NCBI GenBank assembly: GCA_030605415.1
Contig: JAUWIJ010000002.1
Coordinates: 28,514 to 92,513 of the forward strand
Length of the DNA stretch: 64,000 bases
Reading direction: 5' to 3'
From: an archaeon
GTDB lineage: Archaea; Nanobdellota; Nanobdellia; Pacearchaeales; GW2011-AR1
The stretch's first letter is position 1, and the number at the start of each line of letters is the position of its first letter. A program made the position numbers and the translations under genes. The notes below the pieces were generated by a model. It was not told the origin of the DNA, ran no database searches, and saw only the letters and a program-made list of their open reading frames with translations. Of the stretch, positions 1-9,070 are shown in pieces.

Positions 1-41
1 AAAAATATATTAAAAATTATTTTGATACACGCGAAAAGAAA

Positions 42-569
42 ATGATTGCAGTGACAGATTATTTAGTTGAAATTGGCATTGGAGATATTTCCGATATGAC
101 TCCAGAAGAACTTTATGATACGGATTTTAAAACAAAAATAAAAACTCCCGAACTTCGGAAAAAGTTTTCTGGTCTTATGAAACAATACAAGGGAAGTTCT
201 TATTTACTTTTTAAGGACCTATTTCCTAATCAAATACTTCCTTGGTCAATATATAGTCCTTATGGCTGGAGGGGAAATTATCAAGAAGGAGCGAAAGATG
301 CAGTAAAATGGCTTTTTGAAAAATATTTGCAGATACCAATTGAAGAAATTCCTTCATATGCAACTCTCGAATTTTTTAAAAAAATCGGTTTTTGGGGACT
401 ACTAACAAATAAAAAAATCGGTTTTAATTCTTCCCCTTATTTAGCAATTAATAATGCCTATCCCGGACTATTTGATAAAAAAGATTTTGATAGACATAGA
501 AAAACAAGAAATATAGAATTTATTCTTAATGAATCGCGACGTAATATTAAAAAAAATTCAATAAAATAA
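42..569 (+). CDS. hypothetical protein
   Basis: 175 aa ORF, normal composition, no family recognised. Confidence 0.6.
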   Translation: MIAVTDYLVEIGIGDISDMTPEELYDTDFKTKIKTPELRKKFSGLMKQYKGSSYLLFKDLFPNQILPWSIYSPYGWRGNYQEGAKDAVKWLFEKYLQIPIEEIPSYATLEFFKKIGFWGLLTNKKIGFNSSPYLAINNAYPGLFDKKDFDRHRKTRNIEFILNESRRNIKKNSIK

Positions 570-579
570 ATTCCCACTA

Positions 580-850
580 CTCCCGAACTCCCACCGCAAC
601 ATCAAAGATGTTACTCCCCCTCCCCTACAAATACCAAACTCCAAATACCAAATCCCTAATACCTCACTTATGTTCCAAATCCCAAATCCCTCGCTCGTGC
701 CCCCCTTCCCCTCGGCAGTCGGCAACCAGCAGCCCCCCCCCGCTCCGACTACCGAACTCCGACCAGCAAAGCGTCCGAACACCGACCCTCCGAACCCCGT
801 CCCCTACCCTCAGTATCCCCCATACACTTCCAGCTCTTGAGAATATCCAT
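580..850. repeat. C-rich, strand-asymmetric low-complexity intergenic region (degenerate 'CCAAATCCC/CCAAATACC' units)
   Basis: runs such as aaataccaaactccaaataccaaatccctaatacc and ccaaatcccaaatccctc; ORFs here look spurious. Confidence 0.7.
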
Positions 851-1259
851 TATGGGTAAAATCAAAGTTGAAGATGAAAAGGAACTCCGACATTGCCCGA
901 ACACCCAGACCAGCTTCCTTAACTATTTTGTATAAATACTTAGTAAAACAATATGGGCAAATGTTGGTTCTGTTTCTGCCACAAGATACACAGGCTTTTG
1001 ATTTGCCGGAAATTCTGTTGTGTTGTCGCATAAATACGTTTAATCTATTTCTTATTTTTTGCTGTTCAGGAAATTTTTTAACCCATTGATGAAATGCCTC
1101 AGCGATGCAGTTTGGGCAAAGTGGGTGCTGGATATCTTTACCGCAGGATAGGCAGTCATTATTAATGCCCTCACAAATATTTTCTTTGGATTGGTTGGGG
1201 TATGCTATTTCCGTTTCAAGATTATATGTCTGTATAGCGACATTCATTTTCTGTTTCAT
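810..1259 (-). CDS. double zinc-ribbon hypothetical protein
   Basis: CLSCGKDIQHPLCPNC and CVSCGRNRTNICPYC motifs. Confidence 0.7.
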   Translation of the reverse strand: MKQKMNVAIQTYNLETEIAYPNQSKENICEGINNDCLSCGKDIQHPLCPNCIAEAFHQWVKKFPEQQKIRNRLNVFMRQHNRISGKSKACVSCGRNRTNICPYCFTKYLYKIVKEAGLGVRAMSEFLFIFNFDFTHNGYSQELEVYGGY

Positions 1260-1410
1260 ATTGAAAAAAATTATGTCGCACGATTACCAGAACTTAATAA
1301 AGGCCAGCCCACACGCTAAAGAGGTATAAGAATTCAGGACGAACATCACTCTTTGCGTTTTCATAAATATAACAGATTATAGAATTATTTAAAGCTTTCG
1401 GAGACGGTGT

Positions 1411-2484
1411 TTACCTTGTGATAATTAATTTTTTAACAGCTTCGTAAAGTTTTTTTGCTTTTTTATCTTTTTCAAAATGTTCTCTAACTGGTTTAATTAA
1501 TTTTTCCAGTTCCTCCACCACCCCTGACTTTAAATCCATAGGATGCAACTTCCCGTCGACATATGTCTTTCTTAATTCTTCATAATTTTTAAATTCGATA
1601 TTTCCTCCGAATTTTTCTGGACGATTAATTGTCATAGATTTGATATTTCTAAATATTATGTATTTGCAATATTCCATGAGAGGATTTCCTTCTTCCTGAC
1701 GTTCCGGACAAAAAGCTTTATTGATTTTTTTCTTGAGTTCTCCATATGTATCGTGCATATAAATACAACTTTTCGGATCCGACTTGGACATTTTAGAAGC
1801 TAATAATGTTTCTTCATCAGTTTCCTTTTTTTGCAATCCTTGCAATCCGAGTAAAATATGGTGATGCACCGTTATTGGTTTTTTCCATTTTAATTTGTTG
1901 GCGACATCTCTTGCGAGCATATTTGCTCTTCTTTGATCCATACCCAATTGACAAATATCTATTTTCATGTGAAAAATATCCGTTACCTGCATTGAAGGAT
2001 AAAATAATTGCCCCATACTCAATTTTTCTCCCTGCTTTCTTCCCATAATTGTGGTTGCTCTTATATTTCTTTCAAGAGAGATTTCTTTTGCTATTCTAAG
2101 AGTTTTGTCCCAATAATCAATCCCATCCATTATATCCTTGGCCCATATTATTTCAACCTTATCCGTATCAATCCCACAGGCCTTCCATACTTCAATAAAG
2201 TATTCTCCTGCCAATCTTATATTTTTCATATCCCCGCCGAGTTTATTATTAATGAACGCAAAATAATCCGCAAGGAATAATTTAAATTTTATTCCAGCTT
2301 TTAACATGTTTTTTAAATTAGATGCTCTTAATAATCCAAAATGAATTGGGGCTATTCCTGAAGGTTCAAATCCGTCATACGCTACAGGGTGAGGATTATT
2401 TTTAAACAGTTCTCTCAATTCTTCTTCGGTTACAATTTCTTCGGCAAATTCTTTTATTAGCCTAATTTTTTCTTCAACATCCAT
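1411..2484 (-). CDS. tyrS: tyrosyl-tRNA synthetase, archaeal type
   Basis: YDGFEPSGIAPIHFGLLRA, QLGMDQRRANMLAR, KMSKSDP (KMSKS) motifs. Confidence 0.95.
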   Translation of the reverse strand: MDVEEKIRLIKEFAEEIVTEEELRELFKNNPHPVAYDGFEPSGIAPIHFGLLRASNLKNMLKAGIKFKLFLADYFAFINNKLGGDMKNIRLAGEYFIEVWKACGIDTDKVEIIWAKDIMDGIDYWDKTLRIAKEISLERNIRATTIMGRKQGEKLSMGQLFYPSMQVTDIFHMKIDICQLGMDQRRANMLARDVANKLKWKKPITVHHHILLGLQGLQKKETDEETLLASKMSKSDPKSCIYMHDTYGELKKKINKAFCPERQEEGNPLMEYCKYIIFRNIKSMTINRPEKFGGNIEFKNYEELRKTYVDGKLHPMDLKSGVVEELEKLIKPVREHFEKDKKAKKLYEAVKKLIITR

Positions 2485-2647
2485 AATTAATTCTAAGAAG
2501 GAAGTTATTTAAATGTTATTAGTTAACAAACTTTCCGAAGATATAAAAAAGGCCTCTTTTCTTTAAAAAAGAAAAGCTCCCTATAATTAAAAGAAACCAT
2601 CCTAGTTCATTCTGAAAGATATAAAAACTCTTTATCCTTGAAATTTT

Positions 2648-3559
2648 ATGGCTAAAGAAGTTTATGACTTAATCATCTTAGGAACTGGTCCAGCTGGAAT
2701 GTCAGCGGCAATTTATAGCGGGCGATATGGAATGAAAACATTAATTATCGGAAATGTAATCGGCGGAACTGCGAACCTTGCAGGAGAAATCGAGAACTAT
2801 CCCGGGTTTACCGGAAGCGGAACCGATTTAATGAAAAAATTTAATGAGCAGGCAAAATCATTCGGAGCAGAATTTGAGATGGGCAATATTGATAAAATTG
2901 AAAAAATCGAAGATGAGTTTTGTGTTACCGTCGGAGATAAAGAATTTTTCGGACATTCAATTATTAGTGGACTTGGATTAGAACGTCGAAAGCTGGGAAT
3001 TCCAGGAGAGAAAAAACTTCTTGGAAAAGGAGTTTCGTATTGTGCGACCTGTGACGGGAATTTTTTCAGAGGGAAAACTGTGGCGGTGGTTGGTGGTTCT
3101 GATTCGGCGGCAAAAGCGGCCATCTATCTTGCAGACATTTGCGAGAAAGTCTACATCAGTTACAGAAAAGAAAGAATGCGATGCGAGCCAATCAATTTAA
3201 AGAAAATTGAAGCAACAAAAAATATTGAAATTATTTATAATAGTAAGCCAGTTGAAATTGTTGGTGATGCGAAAGTTACCAACTTAAAATTAGAATTACA
3301 GGACGAAGAGAAATCAATTAAGGTTGACGGGGTTTTTATTGAGGTTGGTTCTGTACCTATAACGAAAATTTTTGATGGACTCGGAGTTAAATTAGAAAAT
3401 GATTATATTAAGGTTGATAAAGAAGGGCGGACTTCGGTTGAGGGTTTTTTTGCGGCTGGGGATGGAACGAACAATCCATTTAAGCAGGTAATAACAGCGA
3501 CGGCAGACGGAGCATTGGCGGCAAGAACTGCTTATAATTATATTAAGGTTGGGGAGTAA
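2648..3559 (+). CDS. trxB: thioredoxin reductase
   Basis: GTGPAGMSAAIYSGRYG, SYCATCDG redox motif, AAGDGTNNPFKQVITATADGALAA. Confidence 0.93.
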   Translation: MAKEVYDLIILGTGPAGMSAAIYSGRYGMKTLIIGNVIGGTANLAGEIENYPGFTGSGTDLMKKFNEQAKSFGAEFEMGNIDKIEKIEDEFCVTVGDKEFFGHSIISGLGLERRKLGIPGEKKLLGKGVSYCATCDGNFFRGKTVAVVGGSDSAAKAAIYLADICEKVYISYRKERMRCEPINLKKIEATKNIEIIYNSKPVEIVGDAKVTNLKLELQDEEKSIKVDGVFIEVGSVPITKIFDGLGVKLENDYIKVDKEGRTSVEGFFAAGDGTNNPFKQVITATADGALAARTAYNYIKVGE

Positions 3560-3564
3560 CTAAC

Positions 3565-4452
3565 CTACATCCTTTCCAATCTCGCAATTCTTTTACTCAA
3601 CGGAGGATGAGTTGCAAACCATTCTTTTTCTTTTGTCGGCTTAGCAAGAAATAAAGGTGCCACTGCTCCCGAGACTTTCATCGGAGCATTAGATTGAATT
3701 TTCTTCAATGCCCCAATCAATCCAGTAGGAGTTCGCATAAACTTTACAGCGGAAGAGTCGGCAGCGTATTCCCGTTTTCTCGATATTGCGAGTTGGACCA
3801 AAGCAACAATTATTGGGGCGGAAATTGCAATAACGATTCCTATTATCATTAAAATTACATTACTACTATTTTTATCATTTCCCCCTCCAGCTATCGAAGA
3901 CCAAAATAAACTATGTAGAAAAACTTCGGATATTATTGCTATCATACCGACGAGAACTGCGGTCAAAGTCATAAAACGAATGTCATAATTTGCAATGTGT
4001 GAAAGTTCATGTGCGAGGACACCCTCAAGTTCCTGTTTGGAAAGTTTGTCCAACGTCCCAGTTGTTACACAGATTACGGCGTGTTGCGGATCCCGACCCG
4101 AAGCAAACGCATTGATTTGCTGGTTTTGCATAACATAAAGTTTTGGTTTTGGTAACCCCGAAGCCAGACACAACCCCTCCACGATATTATGATACTGCCT
4201 GTATTCCGTGCCTGTTGCTTTTTTCGCACCTACGGACGCTATCGCGAGGTCTGCCGATTTATAGTAACCACCGACTACATAAACTAATGAAAAAATTGTT
4301 CCAAAAATTAAGATTATAAAGAAAAGGTCGCCACCCATGATTGCTGCGATTGTGTAAACTAAAACGAGGAGGACTAATAGGACGGCTCCAACTAAAAAGA
4401 ATGAGCTTATTTTATTTTTTCTGATTTCTTCGTGGAATGAAAGTCTTTGCAT
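3565..4452 (-). CDS. htpX: HtpX-like M48 zinc metalloprotease
   Basis: VLAHELSHIANYD (HExxH), TM segments, REYAADSSAVKF. Confidence 0.93.
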   Translation of the reverse strand: MQRLSFHEEIRKNKISSFFLVGAVLLVLLVLVYTIAAIMGGDLFFIILIFGTIFSLVYVVGGYYKSADLAIASVGAKKATGTEYRQYHNIVEGLCLASGLPKPKLYVMQNQQINAFASGRDPQHAVICVTTGTLDKLSKQELEGVLAHELSHIANYDIRFMTLTAVLVGMIAIISEVFLHSLFWSSIAGGGNDKNSSNVILMIIGIVIAISAPIIVALVQLAISRKREYAADSSAVKFMRTPTGLIGALKKIQSNAPMKVSGAVAPLFLAKPTKEKEWFATHPPLSKRIARLERM

Positions 4453-4537
4453 ATTATTATATTGTAGTTTGAGTTTTTATTTGTTACCTATATACTACAT
4501 TATATATATCCAAATATACTACATTACAATATATATA

Positions 4538-5095
4538 TTAAAATTCAACCTTTGGAACTGCCTTCGCTGCTTCCGGAATTTTCAAATATTCCCGCTCTTT
4601 AAATCCATACATTGACGCGAACCATTTTCCCGGAACCATATTTGTCATAACATTATAGGACATTATCCCGTCATTATAATATTGCCTTGCATACGCCACT
4701 TTATCTTCTATCGCGGATAACTCTTGTTGTAATTGTAAAAAATTCGTATTCGCTTTTAAGTCTGGGTAGCCCTCCGCAATCGCGAAAATTGATTTAAGCG
4801 CTTCCTGCATCTGATTTCCTGCTTCCATTTTTTTCTCGACGCTCGTTGCCGACATCAACGCCTTTCTCGCATCCGTCACCTCTTTGAACACTTTCTTTTC
4901 GTGCTTCATATAACCCTTCACCGCAGACAATAAGTTAGGTATTAAATCTGAACGTTTCTTAAGCTGGACGCTGATTTGCGCAAGAGAGTTGTCAATTTGA
5001 TGTGACAATCGAACAAAACGATTATAGTAAATAAAAAATATTGCGACAGCAACTACGATTATTGCAATTACGACCCAAATCAGTGCGGTTACCAT
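4538..5095 (-). CDS. lemA: LemA family protein
   Basis: N-terminal TM, YNRFVRLSHQIDNSLAQISVQLKKRSDLIPNL; next to htpX. Confidence 0.93.
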   Translation of the reverse strand: MVTALIWVVIAIIVVAVAIFFIYYNRFVRLSHQIDNSLAQISVQLKKRSDLIPNLLSAVKGYMKHEKKVFKEVTDARKALMSATSVEKKMEAGNQMQEALKSIFAIAEGYPDLKANTNFLQLQQELSAIEDKVAYARQYYNDGIMSYNVMTNMVPGKWFASMYGFKEREYLKIPEAAKAVPKVEF

Positions 5096-5199
5096 ACTTA
5101 CTCGAATTTAATTAAGTTTATAAATCCGACGGAACCAAGGTTCCCTATAGGTAGCCTCCTTCGAGATAGTTTTATATACGTTGTTGAATTGTTTTAAAC

Positions 5200-5412
5200 A
5201 TGGTTAATCGCAATATCATAATCGGCATCAGTATCTTAATTATTATAATCCTGGGATTTACGTTTTTCTCCAATATGACAGGAAGCGTAATCACGGGCTC
5301 AGTAATTATTAACGAAAAAGTCGAAAATGAATATTTCAAAATTAATGATTCCAATAACCAATCAGAGGAGGGTGATTTAAATGACACACAAAATATCAGT
5401 GGACAAAAATAA
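5200..5412 (+). CDS. small single-TM protein
   Basis: N-terminal hydrophobic segment IIIGISILIIIILGFTFF. Confidence 0.5.
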   Translation: MVNRNIIIGISILIIIILGFTFFSNMTGSVITGSVIINEKVENEYFKINDSNNQSEEGDLNDTQNISGQK

Positions 5413-5566
5413 GTGTATCGGATGTGGAGCTTGTTTCGCAACTTGTCCAAATTCTTTTAAAATGAAAAATGGGAAGGCATTTGTAACGAAAGCCAAAGTT
5501 GAAAAGCTAACATGCGAAAAAGAAGCTGAAACCGGATGCCCAGTTAGTGCAATTAAGGTTAATTAG
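5381..5566 (+). CDS. small ferredoxin
   Basis: CIGCGACFATCPNSF plus a distal Cys (TGCPVSAI). Confidence 0.88.
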   Translation: MTHKISVDKNKCIGCGACFATCPNSFKMKNGKAFVTKAKVEKLTCEKEAETGCPVSAIKVN

Positions 5567-5621
5567 GGAAGTCTATTTCTTTAATAAGATTTATAAACCA
5601 AAGTTAACTATCGTTAACATG

Positions 5622-5984
5622 TATTCATTACCTCAGGAAATCGAAGTTTGGTATATTATCCCAGCAGTTCGAAAGGAATTAGCGAAGCTGTTGACTGGGA
5701 AGTATGAATTGAGTTACGAGAAAGCAGGAATGATTCTGGGGATTAGTAAAGCGGCGGTTTCACAATATCTATCCAACAAGAGAGCAAATAAGATTAAATT
5801 AAATTCAGACACAAAAAAAGAAATTGGTCTGTCGGCTAAAGTAATTGTTAAGAATCCTAAGTTGGCAGTGAGTGAGATTCAGAGAATTTTGAAATTCATG
5901 AAAGACAACAAATGTTCATGCAATGTTTGTAAAAAATATAACAAAGAGGTTCTCGGCTATTGTAATTGTGAGCCAAGTTATTAA
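5622..5984 (+). CDS. HTH transcriptional regulator with C-terminal Cys cluster
   Basis: HTH SYEKAGMILGISKAAVSQYLSNKRANK; C-terminal CSCNVCKKYNKEVLGYCNC; immediately upstream of iscS (ATG at 5622 used). Confidence 0.8.
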   Translation, partial: YSLPQEIEVWYIIPAVRKELAKLLTGKYELSYEKAGMILGISKAAVSQYLSNKRANKIKLNSDTKKEIGLSAKVIVKNPKLAVSEIQRILKFMKDNKCSCNVCKKYNKEVLGYCNCEPSY

Positions 5985-7126
5985 TGAAAATTTATTTAGA
6001 CAATGCAGCTACGACGAAAGTTTATCCGGAGGTCGCAAAAAAAGTTCAAGAACTTTTTGTTGATAAATACGGGAACGCTTCAAGTTTGCATTCGATTGGA
6101 ACCGAGGTCAGAAAAAAAATAGATGAAGCTCGTGGAAAAATTGCTAGGTTTATTGGGGCAGAAATATCTGAGATAATTTTTACTTCGGGGGGAACTGAAT
6201 CTAATAATTTGGCGTTGAGGGGTTTAGCTAAGGCAAATCCTGACAAAAAACATATTATAACTTCGGTGATTGAACATCCGTCAATTTTAGAAACTTGTAA
6301 AGATTTGGAAAAGTCGGGATATAAAATTGATTACATCGGAGTTAATTCAGAAGGGATTATTGACGTTGGAGAAATTGAAAAATTAATTTCTGAAAATACT
6401 TTGGTTGTTTCGATAATGCATGTTAATAATGAAATTGGGACTATTCAGCCAGTTGAAAAAATTGGAAAGGTTTGCAAAAAAGCAGAAGTTTATTTTCACA
6501 CCGACGCTGTTCAGGGGTTTAAGAAAATAGATTTAGATATAAAGGACATTAATTTGTTTTCCGTTTCAGGACATAAGATTCATGCACCCAAAGGAATTGG
6601 ATTTTTATATATTAAGAAGGGAACAAATATTTCTGCAATTATAACTGGAGGTGGACAGGAAAATAAGCTTCGTAGCGGAACTGAAAATGTGCCTGGGATT
6701 GTTGGATTAGCCACAGCCTTGGATGTTGACAATAAAAATAATGAGATAAAAAAAAGTAGAGACAAAATCATCGAAGGACTCTTGAAAATTCATGGAACCA
6801 AGATTAATGGCTCGATGAACAATCGTATTTATCATAATATTAATGTGTCGTTTTATGGGATTGAGGGCGAGAGTTTAATGTTAATGTTAGACAAGGATGG
6901 CATTTGTGTTTCAACTGGCTCAGCCTGTGCCTCCGCAAAATTAAAAGAAAGTTATGTTTTGAAAGCGATTGGTGTCGAGGATTTGTATATTCATGGAAGT
7001 TTGAGATTAACATTAGGAGATGATGTTGTTGGAAATGAGGATTATGTTATAAATAAAATTAAAAAAAATGTTGAAAAGTTAAGAGAGATTAGTCCGTTTA
7101 AATTCGAAAAAATAGCAAGGAAGTGA
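5984..7126 (+). CDS. iscS: cysteine desulfurase IscS/NifS
   Basis: YLDNAATTKVYPEV, SVSGHKIHAPKGIGFLY, STGSACAS motifs. Confidence 0.96.
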   Translation: MKIYLDNAATTKVYPEVAKKVQELFVDKYGNASSLHSIGTEVRKKIDEARGKIARFIGAEISEIIFTSGGTESNNLALRGLAKANPDKKHIITSVIEHPSILETCKDLEKSGYKIDYIGVNSEGIIDVGEIEKLISENTLVVSIMHVNNEIGTIQPVEKIGKVCKKAEVYFHTDAVQGFKKIDLDIKDINLFSVSGHKIHAPKGIGFLYIKKGTNISAIITGGGQENKLRSGTENVPGIVGLATALDVDNKNNEIKKSRDKIIEGLLKIHGTKINGSMNNRIYHNINVSFYGIEGESLMLMLDKDGICVSTGSACASAKLKESYVLKAIGVEDLYIHGSLRLTLGDDVVGNEDYVINKIKKNVEKLREISPFKFEKIARK

Positions 7127-7129
7127 AGA

Positions 7130-7333
7130 ATGGAAAAGAAAAATAAAATTACTAAAAATATGACTTTTGCTGAATTGATAAAAACAAATAAAAATGCGGC
7201 TGAGAAATTGGCTGACCGAGGTTTGTTTTGTGGCGGTTGTCCGATGGCACAATTTGAGACGATTGAGAATGGGGCAAAAGCACACGGTGTTGATGTTGAT
7301 GAGCTTGTCAAGGAGTTGAATGATGAGAAGTAA
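7130..7333 (+). CDS. DUF1858-like disulfide domain protein
   Basis: NMTFAELIKTNKNAAEKLADRGLFCGGCPMAQFETIENGAKAHGVD. Confidence 0.8.
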   Translation: MEKKNKITKNMTFAELIKTNKNAAEKLADRGLFCGGCPMAQFETIENGAKAHGVDVDELVKELNDEK

Positions 7334-7703
7334 TATAGACTACAATAAAAAAGTGTTGGAACATTTTGAAAATCCGAGGAACATGGGGGAGATGAAAAAT
7401 CCTGATGCTGAAGCGACGGTCGGGAATCCGCGATGCGGGGATGTTTTGAAAATTATGTTAAAAATTAGGGATGATAAAATTAAAGATATAAAATTCCAGA
7501 CGATGGGATGTGTCGCAGCAATTGCTACGAGTTCTATGGCGACGAAGATAGTAAAAGGAAAAACCATAAACGAGGCGAAAAAGATTACAAATGTCGACGT
7601 TGCAAAGGCATTGGGCGAGTTACCCCCAATAAAAATACACTGTTCTAATTTGGCCGCGGATGCTTTGAGAAAAGCGATTGAGAATTGGAAAAAGTTTGAT
7701 TAA
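7320..7703 (+). CDS. iscU: Fe-S scaffold IscU/NifU
   Basis: YNKKVLEHFENPRNMGEM, NPRCGD, GCVAAIATSSM, HCSNLAADAL. Confidence 0.95.
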   Translation: MMRSNIDYNKKVLEHFENPRNMGEMKNPDAEATVGNPRCGDVLKIMLKIRDDKIKDIKFQTMGCVAAIATSSMATKIVKGKTINEAKKITNVDVAKALGELPPIKIHCSNLAADALRKAIENWKKFD

Positions 7704-7795
7704 AAACTATAAAAAATAATGAATCTCCCAAGCTCCCTATAACAAAGGAGACTCATTGAATATGATTAAATTAAAAATAATAATATTAAAAAGAT

Positions 7796-7969
7796 TTATT
7801 TCTTCTTTTTCTTTTTGACGACTTTCTTAGCAACTTTCTTCTTAGCAACCTTCTTTTTCTTCTTGCCACCTCGTGCCATCTTAGCTTCGCAAACGTTTCC
7901 CTTTCCGTCTACATAATATAGAAATCCAGATTTTCGTTCAACAACATTTTTAGCAATAATTTTTCCCAT
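7796..7969 (-). CDS. small Lys-rich protein MGKIIAKNVVERKSGFLYYVDGKGNVCEAKMARGGKKKKKVAKKK...
   Basis: 57-codon ORF missing from the supplied track; strong Shine-Dalgarno AAGGAGGT 5 nt upstream on the minus strand. Confidence 0.75.
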   Translation of the reverse strand: MGKIIAKNVVERKSGFLYYVDGKGNVCEAKMARGGKKKKKVAKKKVAKKVVKKKKKK

Positions 7970-8027
7970 TTTTAACCTCCTTTTTACCTCTTTTATAAAC
8001 TATAATTGTTCCAATTTACTTTTCTAT

Positions 8028-8378
8028 TTAAATGTTTCTATTGTCGCCAAAATTGTTTGTCGACGATAATTTGTTATTTTTAAGTGATGCAGGAATCTCC
8101 AATAAAAACCTTCCTTTGCCCGAAATACTTAATTTCCAGTTATTCACGTCGGTAATTTTGGTTGCGCGCATCTTTTCATCGAGCCAGATTGCCCTGAACG
8201 GTTTACAAAAAAAAGAATGAATTTGGATAATTTTATTTTTATTGAAAATAAAAAGGAGTGGTAAAGAATTTTTTTTAAACATTAGCCCTGAAAATTTTTT
8301 TAAGAGAGTGTCACAAATTTCTACCTTAATCTGTTTCTTTTTGCCCTCAATAAAATAAGTTATTGTTTTTAGAACCAT
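8028..8378 (-). CDS. DUF192 family protein
   Basis: CDTLLKKFSGLMFKK...LPLLFIFNKNKIIQIHSFFCKPFRAIWLDEKM. Confidence 0.8.
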   Translation of the reverse strand: MVLKTITYFIEGKKKQIKVEICDTLLKKFSGLMFKKNSLPLLFIFNKNKIIQIHSFFCKPFRAIWLDEKMRATKITDVNNWKLSISGKGRFLLEIPASLKNNKLSSTNNFGDNRNI

Positions 8379-8770
8379 TTCGTTTCTGAAGATTTTTTTA
8401 GATTACAATAATGATTATATATTTTATCTACCGACGCTGTGTGAACCTTGTTATGGTGAATGAATCCTCCGCCGAAAGATTTTGGGATGTGCATGAGTTC
8501 GTGGATGATAACTTTTAATTGTTCGTCAACGGAAAGTCTGTCAAATTTCTCTGAAATAACTTCAATAAGATAAAACCCTTTCCTGCGACCCATACCAATT
8601 TGCATCGCTTTGCCAAGAGCGTGACATCTTGCAATTGTCCGTCGAGCTTTAGATCCAGTACTTCTGAGAAATGCTACATGCTCAAGAAGCACATGATTCC
8701 AAGCAAGTTTATTAACAACCTCTTTGGCGATTTGTTGAATGTCAGGAGCCTGATGATATTTAATTGCCAT
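8369..8770 (-). CDS. predicted zinc metallopeptidase-like protein
   Basis: VIIHELMHIPKSFGGGFIHHNKVH motif. Confidence 0.8.
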   Translation of the reverse strand: MAIKYHQAPDIQQIAKEVVNKLAWNHVLLEHVAFLRSTGSKARRTIARCHALGKAMQIGMGRRKGFYLIEVISEKFDRLSVDEQLKVIIHELMHIPKSFGGGFIHHNKVHTASVDKIYNHYCNLKKSSETKWF

Positions 8771-9038
8771 CTCTTACCTCTATTAGTTTTCTTTTAGATG
8801 TAAAGCCACTTATAATCTTTACCTCTTTGGAAAAATGTTTTTTCAGAAACTTGACCAGTTCCCCGTTAGCCCTATTATCTTTAGGATGACTTTTCAAAAA
8901 AACTTTAGATATGCTACCGTCGATAGATTGCTGTATTTCTTGTCTTCCGGGATTCGGCTGGCACTCAAGAGTGTACCTCCTGCCCATGTGGCATCTGCTA
9001 ATGCAGACAGAGTCGGCAACTTTTATATTTAATCTCAT
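8760..9038 (-). CDS. DUF167 (YggU-like) protein with 19-aa insertion
   Basis: QPNPGRQEIQQSIDGSISKVFLKSHPKDNRANGELVKFLKKHF matches the DUF167 core; extra ADSVCISRCHMGRRYTLEC after MRLNIKV. Confidence 0.8.
   Translation of the reverse strand: MRLNIKVADSVCISRCHMGRRYTLECQPNPGRQEIQQSIDGSISKVFLKSHPKDNRANGELVKFLKKHFSKEVKIISGFTSKRKLIEVRDGN
8961..9017 (+). repeat. 57-nt palindromic insertion element, copy 1 (inside DUF167 gene, antisense)
   Basis: 77% identical by eye (44/57) to 55414-55470; stem GCACTC-AA-GAGTGT followed by ACCTCCTGCC. Confidence 0.85.
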
Positions 9039-9070
9039 AAGTATAAAAGTTGGTTTGAGATTATAAATAT

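Noticed and set aside
608-859. ORFs 558-782(-) and 608-859(+) in the C-rich tract
   Set aside because: Composition is Pro/Ser/Gly low complexity on both strands; no start-site signals; better explained as non-coding repeat DNA.
2797-3123. Antisense ORFs inside trxB, iscS, gap, acs etc.
   Set aside because: Shadow ORFs opposite strongly recognisable genes; no independent support.
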